Source: Paraburkholderia sp. PREW-6R
Lineage (GTDB): Bacteria > Pseudomonadota > Gammaproteobacteria > Burkholderiales > Burkholderiaceae
Reading direction: 5' to 3'
Assembly: GCF_039621805.1 (NCBI RefSeq)
Contig: NZ_CP155074.1
Coordinates: 1,736,001-1,800,000, forward strand
DNA length: 64,000 bases
Shown: in pieces, positions 1 through 8,870 of the stretch
How positions within the stretch are numbered: the stretch's first letter is position 1
Layout of the letters: every line of letters starts with the position of its first letter
Notes under the pieces: model-generated
What the model was told of the DNA's origin: nothing
Database searches by the model: none
What the model saw: only the letters and a program-made list of their open reading frames with translations
Made by a program: the position numbers and the translations under genes

Positions 1-717
1 GTCGGAGATCACGCCGGTCAGTACGATCGGGTCGCCCTGCTCGCGCGTGAAGATGTGCATTTTGTAATCGGCAGGGATGTTTCCCGTCCGGTCGAGCAGA
101 AGTTGCTCGAAGTAAATCCTCGGCTTGATCGACCTGTAGTGACGTTCGCGCGACGCGAGGTAGAAGTCGGTGGCAAGCCATTCATCGGCAAGCTGTTTCA
201 GTTGCTCGAACGACACATCGGATTTGTCCCGCACTACCTTGACGAATGCGCAACCGTGGTTCGCTTTCATCACGAAAGACGCGGGCAACGCATCGAACAC
301 CTGCTGGGTGAACGCATCGGGTACGGCAATCAGTGGGACGAGATGCTTTTCGCCGATTGTGCTTTTCACATAGTTACGCACGGCGAGTTTGTCGGCTAGC
401 GTGCTCCACAGCGGATCGGGATGCAGGCACCGATCGAGCATGATTTCGTTGAAGGTCTGCGCCTTCCTCATATTCGGAAAGCGTCCGACTCTTCTGCGAT
501 GGGAAAAAAACAGAAAGACCGCGTCAGGAAGGAAAAACTTCACGCCATGGAGAACGCGTGTGCGAATTGCGCTGAACCGCTCGCCTACGCCACCTGTATG
601 TGCGGAGCCCGACTGCGCCTGACCGCTCACCTGCGCCGGCAAACGCTGCGTCAGTCCCGGCAGAGCAGGCGACTGAGAAAAGGACGTTCGCCGCCGTAGT
701 TTGTCAGGCGTGCTCAT
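1..717 (-). CDS. TupA-like ATP-grasp family protein (C-terminus outside window)
   Basis: This frame is open from an ATG at 717 to the left edge, giving 239 codons without a stop. Residues from about 85 read FNEIMLDR, LADKLAVRNYVKSTIGEKHL, then SFVMKANHGCAFVKVV. This series of motifs is typical of the TupA-like ATP-grasp family (PF14305), usually found in polysaccharide or teichuronopeptide-type ligases and near glycosyltransferases. The family is thought to form amide or similar bonds using ATP, with K and H of the KANHG segment in the nucleotide-binding part. The first ~75 residues are Ser/Gln/Arg rich and unlike the family, so the true start may be further in, for example at the Met in NMRKAQTFNE. 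The C-terminal part is missing because the window ends. Confidence 0.7.
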   Translation of the reverse strand, partial: MSTPDKLRRRTSFSQSPALPGLTQRLPAQVSGQAQSGSAHTGGVGERFSAIRTRVLHGVKFFLPDAVFLFFSHRRRVGRFPNMRKAQTFNEIMLDRCLHPDPLWSTLADKLAVRNYVKSTIGEKHLVPLIAVPDAFTQQVFDALPASFVMKANHGCAFVKVVRDKSDVSFEQLKQLADEWLATDFYLASRERHYRSIKPRIYFEQLLLDRTGNIPADYKMHIFTREQGDPIVLTGVISD

Positions 718-1121
718 TGAAAGACTCCACTCGCGATAGATGAAACGAACCGGTGGCCGCCTGCATGCCCACTTCGGCTTATGTTGCAGTGAAGCATAGC
801 CGAATAAATCCGCACACGATTTGGCGTGTCCGAAAGTCTGGAGGTCTTGGCACAATCCGGGACTTTGCTGTCTGTTGAGACGCAAAAGTTGCGCATCCGG
901 CAATCATCGGAGGCGCTTGTGAGGAAAAATTCGCACCGTGTTTTGTCGGCTGCGACCGTAAGCCAAGGTGTTTGGCTACAGCGTCAGCACGATGAAAGGT
1001 GCGAATGAGAGCGGCCGGCCGTCGATAGGGTTAGCGCTTCGAGGTGTGCTCTATCCCGGCGGTGAAGTCAGTGCCACCCTGCGCGCCGATTTCACCGCGG
1101 CGGTGAATGATTCAATGCGCG
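718..1121. other. Intergenic stretch without a supported gene
   Basis: About 400 bases lie between the ATP-grasp gene and the end of the DUF1254/DUF1214 gene. The short open frames here have no recognisable protein features. A GCGGTGAA / TTCACCGC inverted pair at about 1060-1103, with a long loop, lies just past the stop of the DUF1214 gene; it has no T-tract and is only a weak terminator candidate. Confidence 0.4.
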
Positions 1122-2171
1122 TTAGTCGAGCGGTACGGGCGCGGGGAAAGTCCACGCGCCGCTGAGGATCTCGGCGCGCGGCCGATAGAGACGCACTGTG
1201 TAATTCCAGCCGGCAACCACGGGGAGGCAATTCGGCACCTGCCCGTTACAGCCGCCAAACTGCACCGTGATCGAACCGTCACCGCCTTTTTTCGCGGTGA
1301 GATTGTTGACCGAGTAGGCATTCGCCGGATTTTTCTCGAAGTAACCCTGGTCGTTATAGACGCTCACCGACCAGAACGCGTCCACCGGCACATCCTTCAC
1401 CGAGAGGCGATAGACGGTCTTTCCGTCGTTCTTCGGCGGCGTGAAGTTCAGGTACGTCGCGTCCTTGTCCGGATTGCCGCCCCAGGCCGCCGCTGCGCCA
1501 ACGAGGCGTCGTACCGGGTCCACCTCACCTTTGCGGCCGAATGCGCCCTTGAAGTCGGGAATCGTTGATGCAAGAACCAGCAACGCCTCACGCACCTTTT
1601 TCTGGCTCACCGGATCCCAGGCCGGCATCTGCAGCGCGCCGGGCGCGCTCTGGCTGACCGCAATCGCGTCTTGCAGGTTGTGTACCTGCTCGATGTCGGT
1701 TGGGCTGGCCGGATCGACGAGCGTGCGAATGGCAACCACCACGTAACGCGTGCCGACATTCTCGCGCGTCAGTGTATGCGTGCCGCCGCCGTAGAATACG
1801 TTCGGCACGTAGTGATCCTCATTGATCACCTGCATGGCCATGTAACGGGTGCCGGGGTCGGGCATCCTGATGGTGACCGCACCGGCGTCCAGGTCAAACA
1901 CACCGGACGAATAAAGCGTGTCGCGATTCAGACGGATGACCGTCTGATGATCGATCGACGCAGGTTCGCGACGATGAAGCAGTTTGCCCAACCCACCTTG
2001 TTTCGCGAGTGCGGCGACGTACATGTCCGACTCGGCACGCACGAAATTATCGACCGTGACAGGCACGCTCGCCCCTGTTGATCCGGCGGCGGCCGGCTCC
2101 GACCCCGCGGCGCTGGTGGCCGCGCCGACGAGGCCCACGATACAGGTCGTCACCAATGCAGTTTTATTCAT
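1122..2171 (-). CDS. Exported DUF1254/DUF1214 domain protein
   Basis: The 349-residue product begins with a Sec-type signal peptide (hydrophobic residues about 5-20, Ala-rich cleavage region). Residues about 35-130 include FVRAESDMYVAALAKQGG, VIRLNRDTLYSSGVFDLDAG and MAMQVINEDHYVPNVFYGGG, the DUF1254 pattern. The C-terminal ~110 residues, with YRLSVKDVPVDAFWSVSVYN and PNCLPVVAGWNYTVRLYRPR, match DUF1214. Such proteins are envelope or periplasmic, common in proteobacteria and of unknown biochemical function. The gene stands alone on the minus strand. The start Met is directly followed by the signal peptide, so the start is likely right. Confidence 0.85.
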   Translation of the reverse strand: MNKTALVTTCIVGLVGAATSAAGSEPAAAGSTGASVPVTVDNFVRAESDMYVAALAKQGGLGKLLHRREPASIDHQTVIRLNRDTLYSSGVFDLDAGAVTIRMPDPGTRYMAMQVINEDHYVPNVFYGGGTHTLTRENVGTRYVVVAIRTLVDPASPTDIEQVHNLQDAIAVSQSAPGALQMPAWDPVSQKKVREALLVLASTIPDFKGAFGRKGEVDPVRRLVGAAAAWGGNPDKDATYLNFTPPKNDGKTVYRLSVKDVPVDAFWSVSVYNDQGYFEKNPANAYSVNNLTAKKGGDGSITVQFGGCNGQVPNCLPVVAGWNYTVRLYRPRAEILSGAWTFPAPVPLD

Positions 2172-2415
2172 GAATGCACCCTCTGATCAGCCGATGATGA
2201 GTGAATAGCCGCAAGTCCGCGTCTGCCGACGCCGCTTGGGCCATTCGCGGTTCTTTGTCGCGACCGCTTCCGTATCTTATGTTCTCCTGCCGATACCTAA
2301 GATGCGCGTCGCGTGGACAGAACGATAACTCATGCCGGACTTCGCGCGGTCTGCATTGTCGCGAGGCGATTTCCGCCTCGCGTTTCCGGTCAGGTCGTCC
2401 GTCGCGCAAGGCTCA

Positions 2416-4317
2416 CTACCCTGGCGCCTTCGCAAGATGTTCGGCAAAGAACGCTTCCATTGCCTCATAGAACTCGAACTGGTTCTCCTCGTTGCGAAAG
2501 CCGTGCCCTTCGTTTTCCTTGAGCATGTACTGGACATCGACCCCGCGTGCGCGCAGCGCCTCTACGATCTGGTCGCTTTCGGCCTGCTTGACGCGCGGGT
2601 CATTGGCGCCTTGCGCGACAAAGAGCGGCGTCACGATCTGGTCGGCAAAGAACAGCGGCGATGCATCGTGCAGCGCTTGCCGCCCTTCTTCGGTTTGTGG
2701 GTTGCCGATCATTTCGTACATCATGTCGAGCATCGGTTTCCAGTACGGCGGCATCGACTCGAGCAATGTGAAGAGATTCGATACGCCCACATAGTCGACC
2801 GCCGCCGCGTAGCGGTGCGGCGTGAACGCCACGCCCGCCAGCGTGGCGTATCCGCCGTAGCTCGCGCCGTAAATGCCGATACGCGCCGGATCGGCGATGC
2901 CTTGCGCCACGAGCCAGTCGACGCCGTCGTCGATGTCGTTCTGCATCGTGCGGCCCCATTGACCGAAGCTCGCTTCCCAGAAAGCGCGGCCATATCCCGT
3001 AGAACCGCGAAAATTGATTTGCAGTACCGCATAGCCGCGATTGGCAAGCAGTTGTGCCTCGACATTGAAGCCCCACTGGTCGCGCGCCCACGGTCCGCCG
3101 TGCGGATTGACGATCAGCGGCAACGGCTCGGCCATCGGCTGCCCGAGTTCGAAGCCGGCGGGTAAGGTCAGATAACCGTTAAGTGTCAGGCCATCGCGTG
3201 CGGTGATACTGATCGGCGACATGGGGACCATATCGTTCGGGTCGAGCCAGGGCATCATGTCCGCGAGCTTGACGAGGCCGCGGCTCGCAATGTCGTAAAG
3301 CCACACCGAGCCCGCCGAGCGGTCGCTCGCGGCACGTACGATCGCGCGCGTTTCGTCGCGCGTAATGCTTGCAACGCTGACCTCCTGCCCGGGCAACTGA
3401 CGCTCGAGATCACCGAGGATCTCGCGTGCCCAATCGTCGAAAAAGTGGCGATGCACCTTGTCGTCGACATAGGAAGCGGCCGTGAGCACTCGCCGGTGTT
3501 CCGAATACGACAGACCGCTGACGTCCACGTGTCCGGTCTCGAACAGCAGCTCGCCCTCGGTAGCCGCTTGGGGATCGAATTCGAAGATCGCGGCCTTGTC
3601 GCGCCCGCGGTTCGACAGAACATACAGGCGCCTGTTATCGAACGTGAAAAACAATGGGGAGACAGTCTCGCGAAAATCCGTGGTCAGGATCGCGCGGAAA
3701 GGGTCGGTCTCGACGTCTCGATAGAGAAGCGTCTGGTTCACGCCATCCGACGCGATTGCGACGCGCAGCCGCCCGTCGTGATCGGTCATCCAGCTCATCA
3801 CATTGCCCGGATTCTCCGCGATGGGCGCCAGTTCACCCGTCACCACATCCACGCGGAACACGTCGAAGACCTGCGGATCGCGGCGATTCATCTGGATCAG
3901 CAGGTGACGGTCGTCGTCGCGCAGGTCGTCGACGATGCTGGCCCTGATGCCTTCGAACGGCGTCAGGTCGCGTGGCTCGCCACCGCTTACCGGCACCGAC
4001 AGCACATGGAAATTCTCGTCACCGCCGAAATCCTTGACGAACAGGATCTGATCGTTTCCCTTCCAGGCGTGGCCAGGCACGTCACGCTCCGTTTCCTGAG
4101 TCAGCGCGCGCGGCTCGCCAACGGGTGCGCCGTCTGCATCGATCGCCTGGACGAAGATGTTCTGGCGGCCCGCGTGCCGCGCATGGAAAGACAGGTGACG
4201 TCCATCCGGCGCGATGGTGAACGACTGTTTATCGGGCCTGCGAAAGAAATCCCGCACTGGGTACCGTTTAACGGCGCCAACGTGGCTGCCACCGTTCTGC
4301 TGCGATTGAGCGACCAT
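2416..4317 (-). CDS. S9 family peptidase (prolyl oligopeptidase / acylaminoacyl-peptidase type)
   Basis: The product is 633 residues from the ATG at 4317, which has GGAGG seven bases upstream. The frame opens further upstream, but that part does not look like the family. The N-terminal ~370 residues form a beta-propeller-like region with repeats such as SFTIAPDGRHLSFHARHAGR. The C-terminal alpha/beta-hydrolase domain has the nucleophile elbow GIYGASYGGYATL (Ser about residue 486), an acid region GANDPRVKQAESD and the His in EGHGFRNEEN. PHGGPWARDQWGF is the usual oxyanion segment. No signal peptide is seen, so a cytoplasmic peptidase acting on short peptides is likely. The gene is monocistronic as far as can be seen. 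Confidence 0.9.
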   Translation of the reverse strand: MVAQSQQNGGSHVGAVKRYPVRDFFRRPDKQSFTIAPDGRHLSFHARHAGRQNIFVQAIDADGAPVGEPRALTQETERDVPGHAWKGNDQILFVKDFGGDENFHVLSVPVSGGEPRDLTPFEGIRASIVDDLRDDDRHLLIQMNRRDPQVFDVFRVDVVTGELAPIAENPGNVMSWMTDHDGRLRVAIASDGVNQTLLYRDVETDPFRAILTTDFRETVSPLFFTFDNRRLYVLSNRGRDKAAIFEFDPQAATEGELLFETGHVDVSGLSYSEHRRVLTAASYVDDKVHRHFFDDWAREILGDLERQLPGQEVSVASITRDETRAIVRAASDRSAGSVWLYDIASRGLVKLADMMPWLDPNDMVPMSPISITARDGLTLNGYLTLPAGFELGQPMAEPLPLIVNPHGGPWARDQWGFNVEAQLLANRGYAVLQINFRGSTGYGRAFWEASFGQWGRTMQNDIDDGVDWLVAQGIADPARIGIYGASYGGYATLAGVAFTPHRYAAAVDYVGVSNLFTLLESMPPYWKPMLDMMYEMIGNPQTEEGRQALHDASPLFFADQIVTPLFVAQGANDPRVKQAESDQIVEALRARGVDVQYMLKENEGHGFRNEENQFEFYEAMEAFFAEHLAKAPG

Positions 4318-4742
4318 GTATGCCTCCGTGAAAGTTGCATTTGAACACGAGTCGCGCCCTCGTGGGCGGCGACGAGTCCAAGACCGCCCGTCTACCGGCT
4401 TCTGCCAGCGTTCATCCCTTGACGGTTTGTACCGCAAGGTCCAGTGGCGGCTGCTTTCTTTCCTCACCCTTTGCTACATGCTCGCGTCTCTGGAACGTAT
4501 CACTATCTATTTCGCAAAACTCCTGATGCAAGACGCTCCTGGACTGTCCCATGCTGTCTGCGGAGTGGCCGCAGGCACTTTTTATCGGTTGCGTTCTGAT
4601 CGAGCTGCCCAGCAACCTGCTTTTGCGTGCGTGGGTGCACGGCGCACCATCGCACGAATCATGGAACGCCGATCGCCGGCTTGAGCGGCGCATGGATAGC
4701 GCTGCATGCAGCTACGTCAAAACCGAATCGGCGGCCGGGTGC
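4318..4742. other. Intergenic stretch, no gene seen
   Basis: This is the upstream region of the S9 peptidase and the region downstream of the SDR gene, both on the minus strand. Open frames on either strand are short, overlap each other and have no family features. The peptidase promoter should be here, but no clear consensus was recognised. Confidence 0.4.
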
Positions 4743-5519
4743 TCACTGAAAAACGCTGGGCACGAGATTCTCACCGCCGGACACCTCAATCACGGTGCCG
4801 GTAACATAAGCGTTGGTCATCAAGAAAAGCGCGGCGTGTCCAATATCATCGACGGTGCCGGCGTGTCGCGCCGGAAAAGACTCACGCACTTTTGCCTTCA
4901 AGGCGTGGCGCTCCTCGTCGGACATCACGCGCCACAAGTCGGTGTCGACGTAGCCGGGACGTATCGTATTGACACGGGTGGGCGCCAGTTCAAGGGCGAG
5001 TGAGCCCGACAATGCTTCCACGGCGACGAACGCAGCGGTGACAGCGCTGAAGCCCCTTTTATGTCGTGCTGCGAGGCCGCCCGTAAGGAGAGTAATTGAA
5101 CCGTTGGCTCTCAGATGGGGCGCTGCATAACGCGCACAGGCCCAGCTGCCCATAAACTTGTTGTCGAAGTAGCTTCGAACGCCACGCATATCGTCGTCCA
5201 TGAAAGTCCCCCAGGTCCCCAGGTCGGGCCCGGCGGTGACGGCGAGATGATCGAATGGACCTATGTCGTCGAAGGCCTTTCTCACCGCCGCCTCATCGCA
5301 AATATGCAAGGTCACCTGTTCGAAATTTGCCAGCTCTGGCCGTTCTTTCGCCGAGGCGATCCGCCGACTCGCGACCGTGACGGACGCACCCGCTGCATAC
5401 GCCGCCCGCGCGATTCCAAGGCCAATTCCCGTTTTCCCTCCGACTACCACCACCCTTTTCCTTGCAAGACTCATAACGGATGGCGACGATTGTTCCTGAT
5501 GACTGCTTTCGGTACTCAT
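4743..5519 (-). CDS. SDR family protein lacking the usual catalytic Tyr and Lys
   Basis: The 258-residue protein starts at the ATG at 5519, preceded by AGGAAT; an upstream extension of the frame is not SDR-like. The Rossmann motif GGKTGIGLGIARAA is near the N-terminus, and AVTAGPDLGTWG takes the place of the NNAG region. The C-terminal half has IRPGYVDTDLW and VTGTVIEVSGGE, so the SDR fold is clear. Where classical SDRs have YxxxK, this protein reads GFSAVTAAF, so Tyr is replaced by Phe and Lys by Thr; the catalytic Ser position reads LLTGG. It may be a non-classical reductase or a binding protein. It is divergent from a LysR regulator 312 bases away that is its likely controller. Confidence 0.85.
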   Translation of the reverse strand: MSTESSHQEQSSPSVMSLARKRVVVVGGKTGIGLGIARAAYAAGASVTVASRRIASAKERPELANFEQVTLHICDEAAVRKAFDDIGPFDHLAVTAGPDLGTWGTFMDDDMRGVRSYFDNKFMGSWACARYAAPHLRANGSITLLTGGLAARHKRGFSAVTAAFVAVEALSGSLALELAPTRVNTIRPGYVDTDLWRVMSDEERHALKAKVRESFPARHAGTVDDIGHAALFLMTNAYVTGTVIEVSGGENLVPSVFQ

Positions 5520-5734
5520 GGCTTTATTCCTGTTGATCAGTTGTTCCGCTAATGAATCAGGGAGCGCCGCCAAACGGAGGTTCCGTGGTTGCGCAATCGT
5601 CGCGGGCCGCTGACACGCATTGTTTGTTGACAGCACGTTGCGGTCCTTGCCTTGCGATCGACCGTTAAGCGGGCGTGCATTGATACTAGGTTGATTGTCT
5701 GAAGATGATAATGAGTGCATTTTCCATAGGTGCC

Positions 5735-5749
5735 ATTCTTTGAAAGAAT
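5735..5749. promoter_or_regulatory. Candidate LysR operator (perfect inverted repeat with T-N11-A)
   Basis: The sequence ATTCTTTGAAAGAAT is a perfect 7+1+7 inverted repeat. It contains the T-N11-A spacing (T at 5736, A at 5748) expected for LysR-type boxes. It lies in the divergent intergenic region, 83 bases before the LysR start and 216 bases before the SDR start. Binding by the adjacent LysR protein is inferred from position and symmetry only. Confidence 0.5.
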
Positions 5750-5831
5750 AGGTGGTCGACCTCGAGGAGGTCTTGCAGCCGATTCTGGCCAACATGGATG
5801 CGGGCCACGGCTGGCTCATCAAGGGAATGCG

Positions 5832-6716
5832 ATGGATCGATTTCATGAATTGACCGCCTTTATTACCGTCGTGGAGGCGGGCGGCTTTTCCGCGGCCGCG
5901 CGCCGGCTCGACGATTCACAATCGGGAATGAGCAAATCCATTGGCGCATTGGAAAAGCGGCTCGGCGTGCTGCTATTCAATCGCAACACGCGCAGCGTGA
6001 CGCTGACCGATCAAGGTCGGAAATACTACGACCTTATCAAGCCGCTTCTGGAGGAAATGGACGAAGCTGATGCAGCGCTAACCAGCAGCACGCTGGACGT
6101 TTCCGGCCTTGTCAGAGTCGCTGCGCCCTCTACCTTCGGCCGGCTCCATGTCCTTCCGCTCGTTCCGCCATTGTTGGCACGTCATCCGAAGATCAAACTC
6201 GATCTTGGCCTGTTGGACGGCGTCCAGAATCTGATTGCGGACGGGATCGATCTGGCGATCAGAGTCGGTCAAGTGCACGATCAGGATGCCGTAGTAAAGC
6301 GGGTGATGGGCACTTCCCTCGTATGTGTCGGGTCACGCCGTTATTTTTCTCGACATGAACCGCCCATGGTCCCGGAAGACCTTGTCGATCACAATTGTCT
6401 TGTCTACAACGACGCAGCAAGTTGGAAGTTTGTCGGCCCAAACGGGACAGTCAGTGTGCCGGTGAGCGGCAATCTTTCATCCAATAGTGTCGAGACGATT
6501 CTTTCCGGGGTGCTCGCTGGCTTAGGCATTGGCATGTTTTCCCGGGCGTCGCTAGTCGGTGAACTCCAGCATCCGGATATCGTTACCGTGCTGGATCAGT
6601 TTATGGATGAACCGCGAGATGTCAGCCTCATCTGGCCGAAGCGCAGGTTTGTACCGGCGCGTGTGCGCCTCGTCACTGACTTCTTTGCAACGATGCTTGC
6701 CCAGCGGGTAGCGTGA
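5832..6716 (+). CDS. LysR family transcriptional regulator
   Basis: The 294-residue product has an N-terminal winged helix with FITVVEAGGFSAAARRL and SKSIGALEKRLGVLLFNR, the standard LysR recognition-helix region. A C-terminal effector domain follows from about residue 90 (VRVAAPSTFGRLHVLPLVP, DGIDLAIRVGQVHDQDAVVK). The ATG at 5832 is chosen because the helix-turn-helix starts right after it; the frame is open further upstream without family similarity. The divergent arrangement with the SDR gene suggests that it controls that gene and itself. The effector is unknown. It belongs to the group near DmlR/AaeR-like regulators. Confidence 0.92.
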   Translation: MDRFHELTAFITVVEAGGFSAAARRLDDSQSGMSKSIGALEKRLGVLLFNRNTRSVTLTDQGRKYYDLIKPLLEEMDEADAALTSSTLDVSGLVRVAAPSTFGRLHVLPLVPPLLARHPKIKLDLGLLDGVQNLIADGIDLAIRVGQVHDQDAVVKRVMGTSLVCVGSRRYFSRHEPPMVPEDLVDHNCLVYNDAASWKFVGPNGTVSVPVSGNLSSNSVETILSGVLAGLGIGMFSRASLVGELQHPDIVTVLDQFMDEPRDVSLIWPKRRFVPARVRLVTDFFATMLAQRVA

Positions 6717-6766
6717 CCATGACAAGACATCCTGGTGATTTATAGCGCGCAACGGGATGGGTCGCA

Positions 6767-8140
6767 TCAATCGCTACAGCCCATCTGTTTCCTTTCTATC
6801 TGCGCCTGCGCTGTGGTACTGATTGACAGCGCAGACGCAGGCGCAGGCGTTTTCGGGGTCCGCGAACCGCCTCGGACCTGCTCCTCACTGCCCAACGCCA
6901 TCGTGAGCTTGGTTCGATCGAGCTCCCCTTCCCATGCCGATACCACGATCGTTGCCACGCCATTGCCGACGATATTGGTCAACGCCCTGCATTCGGACAT
7001 GAAGCGATCAACGCCGAGGATCAACACCATTGCGCTGACGGGAACGGTCGGAATCACGGACAGACTCGCAGCAAGCGTGATGAAGCCCGCGCCCGTTACG
7101 CCGGTCGATCCCTTCGAAGTCAGCATCGTGACGAGCAACAGCGTGATTTGTTGCGCAAACGAAAGATGCGTGTTGGTCGCCTGCGCGAGAAACAGCACCG
7201 CGAGCGTCATGTAAATGTTGGTCCCATCGAGATTGAACGAGTACCCGGTTGGCACCACGAGCCCCACCACCGCACGCGGGCAGCCCAGACGTTCGAGCTT
7301 GTCCATCAGTTGTGGCAGCGCCGCTTCGGACGTCGATGTGCCGAGTACGATCAGCAGTTCGTCGCGGATATAGGCAAGGAAACGCCAGAGGCGGAACCCG
7401 CACAGACGCGCGACGGTGCCGAGCACGACCGCCACGAACAGAAACGCGGTGAAATAGAATGCGCCGATCAGCTTCAGCATCGGCAACAGCGAAACGATGC
7501 CGTAACGACCTATCGTGAACGCCATCGCCCCGAAAGCGCCGATCGGCGCGAGACTCGTGACCATCCGGACAATGCGGAAAAATGCTTTGGACAAGGTTTC
7601 GATCATCTGTGTGACGGGCCTGGCGGGCTCACCCATCAGCGCGAGCGCCGTGCCGAACAGCATCGCGATCAGCAGCACGGGAAGGATGTCGCCCTGCACC
7701 AGCGCGCCCAGAAACGTGTCGGGTATCACATGCTCAATAAATCCGGCGATGCCGTCGCCATGCGCCGCCTGCGCCACATAGCCTGACACAGCGCGTGCAT
7801 CGAGCGTCGATGGATCGACGTTGAAACCGTTGCCCGGCGCGATCACGTGCGCGGCCAGCAAACCGATCCCTAGCGCGAGGGTGGATGCGACCTCGAAATA
7901 GAGCAGCGCCTTGCCGCCGACGCGGCCGACTTTCTTCATGTCCTGCATGCCTGCGATACCCGACACGACGGTGCAAAAAATCACCGGCCCGATGATCATC
8001 CGCACGAGCTTGATGAACAGATCGCCGAGTGGCCTGAATGCAATCGCCGCGTGCGGCGCGAAATGGCCGAGCAGCACGCCGGCGACGATGGCTGCCAGCA
8101 CCTGCACATATAGAATCATGTAGAACGGTTTGCGCTTCAT
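6767..8140 (-). CDS. dctA: C4-dicarboxylate / cation symporter DctA
   Basis: The 457-residue inner-membrane protein has the DAACS-family features: eight or more hydrophobic segments, the serine-rich hairpin LIVLGTSTSEAALPQLMDKL, the NLDGTNIYMTLAVLFLAQA segment and the MLTSKGSTGVTGAGFITLAA segment, and the C-terminal DRFMSECRALTNIVGNGVA. These form the substrate and cation site in DctA/GltPh-type carriers, which import succinate, fumarate and malate with protons or sodium. The C-terminal tail of about 35 residues after GELDRTKL is Thr/Ala-rich and longer than usual. GGAGA stands 5 bases before the start. No dctBD genes are nearby, so regulation is not visible here. Confidence 0.92.
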   Translation of the reverse strand: MKRKPFYMILYVQVLAAIVAGVLLGHFAPHAAIAFRPLGDLFIKLVRMIIGPVIFCTVVSGIAGMQDMKKVGRVGGKALLYFEVASTLALGIGLLAAHVIAPGNGFNVDPSTLDARAVSGYVAQAAHGDGIAGFIEHVIPDTFLGALVQGDILPVLLIAMLFGTALALMGEPARPVTQMIETLSKAFFRIVRMVTSLAPIGAFGAMAFTIGRYGIVSLLPMLKLIGAFYFTAFLFVAVVLGTVARLCGFRLWRFLAYIRDELLIVLGTSTSEAALPQLMDKLERLGCPRAVVGLVVPTGYSFNLDGTNIYMTLAVLFLAQATNTHLSFAQQITLLLVTMLTSKGSTGVTGAGFITLAASLSVIPTVPVSAMVLILGVDRFMSECRALTNIVGNGVATIVVSAWEGELDRTKLTMALGSEEQVRGGSRTPKTPAPASALSISTTAQAQIERKQMGCSD

Positions 8141-8255
8141 GTGTCTCCTCCATTTTTCGAGGCAAAGGGATGCCCTCCCCTTCTTCGGTCGGAAGGGAAT
8201 CGGCCTGGCTGAAACAGCGGATCCGCGCGGCGCGCGTTGCGCGGCGCTGGGGCGC

Positions 8256-8870
8256 TTACATCACCTGGGCCCAGGGATGCCGCGCGAAATGCAACTGTTC
8301 GAACGCTTCGATTGCGGCGAGCGAGTCGAGCGTCAGATCAACGGTATCCATGCCTTCGATCACCATGCGCTTATGGCGCGCGCCGATTGGATAGGCGTAC
8401 CGCGCGCCCGACGCAGAACTCACGGTCTGTTGTTCGAGATCGATCGAGATCGCTGTGCCGGGTGTTGCGACAGCCTCGTGCGTCAGCGCATCGATCGCCT
8501 CGCGTTCGAGTTGCACGAGCAGCAGCCGGTTATTCATTGCATTTGAATAGAATATCTCCGCGGAGCTCGGCGCGATCACCGCCTGAAAACCGTACTGCTG
8601 CAGACCCCATACCGCATGTTCGCGGCTCGATCCGCAGCCGAAGTTCGCGCCTCCAATAAGAATGCGCGCGTTTGCGTACGTGCTCTGGTTGAGCACGCAG
8701 TCAGTGCGAGGCACACCGCGCTCGTCGAAGCGCAGGTCGTACAGCAGACCGTCCGCGAGACCCGCCTTGTCGATGATGCGCAGGAACTGCTTCGGCATGA
8801 TCTGGTCGGTGTCGAGGTTGTCGATCGGCAACGGCACAGCGCTGCCTTGAATAGTCGTGAGTCGGGTCAT
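8256..8870 (-). CDS. leuD: 3-isopropylmalate dehydratase small subunit-like (LeuD paralogue)
   Basis: The 204-residue protein has the aconitase swivel-domain pattern: LPIDNLDTDQIMPKQFL at the N-terminus and GGANFGCGSSREHAVWGL, the GSSREH substrate loop. Its start codon overlaps the stop of the upstream leuC-like gene by four bases (ATGA), so the two are translationally coupled. In leucine synthesis LeuCD isomerises 2-isopropylmalate. Here the genes sit with a dehalogenase-like hydrolase and a LysR gene instead of leuB, and the LeuC partner has an altered active-site segment. It may therefore serve another hydroxy-acid, such as a citramalate- or dimethylmalate-type compound. The family is certain; the substrate is inference. 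Confidence 0.88.
   Translation of the reverse strand: MTRLTTIQGSAVPLPIDNLDTDQIMPKQFLRIIDKAGLADGLLYDLRFDERGVPRTDCVLNQSTYANARILIGGANFGCGSSREHAVWGLQQYGFQAVIAPSSAEIFYSNAMNNRLLLVQLEREAIDALTHEAVATPGTAISIDLEQQTVSSASGARYAYPIGARHKRMVIEGMDTVDLTLDSLAAIEAFEQLHFARHPWAQVM

Noticed and set aside
6800..6846. Long GC-rich inverted repeat (CTGCGCCTGCGCTGT / ACAGCGCA...) near dctA end, considered as terminator
   Set aside because: It is inside the dctA coding sequence and encodes the Ala/Ser/Thr-rich tail; there is no T-tract.
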